This document shows, piece after piece, positions 6,897 through 7,360 of a DNA stretch of 7,360 bases. The notes under the pieces are model-generated. The model was not told the DNA's origin. It did no database searches and saw only the letters and a list, made by a program, of their open reading frames with translations. Source of the stretch: Cyclobacteriaceae bacterium (lineage in GTDB: Bacteria > Bacteroidota > Bacteroidia > Cytophagales > Cyclobacteriaceae). The stretch's first letter is position 1; each line of letters starts with the position of its first letter. Made by a program: the position numbers and the translations under genes. The stretch lies in assembly GCA_025455225.1 (NCBI GenBank), contig JALOMY010000143.1, positions 1 through 7,360 of the forward strand. The letters are read 5' to 3'.

Positions 6897-7360
6897 ATGA
6901 AAAGTCTATTAAAACCCAGTATCTATTGGTTGTTCATTTTCATTCCCATCGCTATTCTCCTGGAAAGAAGTGAGGCTTCAGCACCCCTGATCTTTTTTTC
7001 CGCTGCGCTGGCCATTGTTCCCATCGCCCGGTTGATTGGAAGTTCAACCGAACAATTAGCTACCTATACCGGTGACGCAGTAGGTGGCCTGCTCAATGCC
7101 ACCTTTGGTAATCTTCCGGAACTGATTATCGCGGTGGTGGCTCTTAAAGCTGGTTTGCACACCATGGTGCTGGCCTCGCTGGCCGGTGCCATCCTGGCGA
7201 ACCTGTTGCTGGCCATGGGTGTATCGTTCCTGGTGGGAGGTACCAAATATCATAATCAGGATTACAACGTTGCCAGCATCCGGGTGTACAGTTCCATGAT
7301 GCTGATTGCGGTAATCAGTCTTACCATACCCAGCGGCTTTCACATTCTTACCGCTGAAAA
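6897..7360 (+). CDS. cax: Calcium/proton exchanger (CaCA family, Cax type), N-terminal part, cut by window edge
   Basis: The frame is open for 154 codons from ATG at 6897 to the edge, about 40% of a typical 350-400-residue Cax. These inner-membrane antiporters expel Ca2+ (or other divalent cations) in exchange for protons. Helix 1 is near 9-23 and helix 2 near 30-47. The alpha-1 repeat follows as GDAVGGLLNATFGNLPELII (59-78), whose N72 and E75 are the expected cation-binding residues. The next helix has GAILANLLLAMGVSFLVGG (97-115), another strong family signature. The canonical GNATELI is GNLPELI here. Another hydrophobic stretch starts near 132. The alpha-2 repeat lies outside the window. 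It begins 11 nt after the amidotransferase stop with no Shine-Dalgarno, so it is probably in the same transcript. Confidence 0.92.
   Translation, partial: MKSLLKPSIYWLFIFIPIAILLERSEASAPLIFFSAALAIVPIARLIGSSTEQLATYTGDAVGGLLNATFGNLPELIIAVVALKAGLHTMVLASLAGAILANLLLAMGVSFLVGGTKYHNQDYNVASIRVYSSMMLIAVISLTIPSGFHILTAE

Noticed and set aside
7056..7343. Two minus-strand open frames opposite the exchanger gene
   Set aside because: The plus strand encodes clear CaCA motifs here; the His/Gln-rich antisense product is a shadow.

Overview
The window looks like a chromosomal stretch from a member of the Bacteroidota, probably Cytophagia-like. This is inferred from three things: genes start without clear Shine-Dalgarno sequences, a TAnnTTTG-like promoter element appears, and the signal peptides end in the 'FAQ' and lipoprotein styles common in that phylum. 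GC content is moderate. There is no rRNA, tRNA, CRISPR array or insertion sequence, and no gene looks frameshifted. Two genes run off the window edges.

Left part (1-3891, minus strand): two genes of a tripartite RND efflux operon. A lipoprotein periplasmic adaptor (3891 to 2746) is followed after 28 nt by an AcrB/MexB-type inner-membrane pump (2717 leftwards, cut by the window edge after 905 codons). The pump keeps the paired proton-relay aspartates (D408/D409). An outer-membrane TolC-type partner and a regulator are not in the window; the partner may lie beyond position 1.

Middle part (3892-5923): a 222-nt divergent intergenic region, then a small secreted protein of unknown function (4114-4596, plus). 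It converges on a DUF1704/QEGLA-type putative zinc metallopeptidase (5923-4649, minus), a bacterial relative of the eukaryotic tyrosine carboxypeptidase MATCAP. The convergent genes share a near-ideal bidirectional terminator, a perfect 16-bp stem that runs into the peptidase stop codon.

Right part (5924-7360): a 137-nt divergent region separates the peptidase from a plus-strand pair: a stand-alone class II (YafJ/EgtC-like) glutamine amidotransferase with Cys2 as predicted nucleophile, and, 11 nt downstream, the N-terminal part of a CaCA-family calcium/proton exchanger cut by the right edge. All genes here belong to known families except the small secreted protein. The least understood arrangement is the peptidase lying head-to-head with the amidotransferase-exchanger pair. 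No clearly new system can be demonstrated from this window alone.
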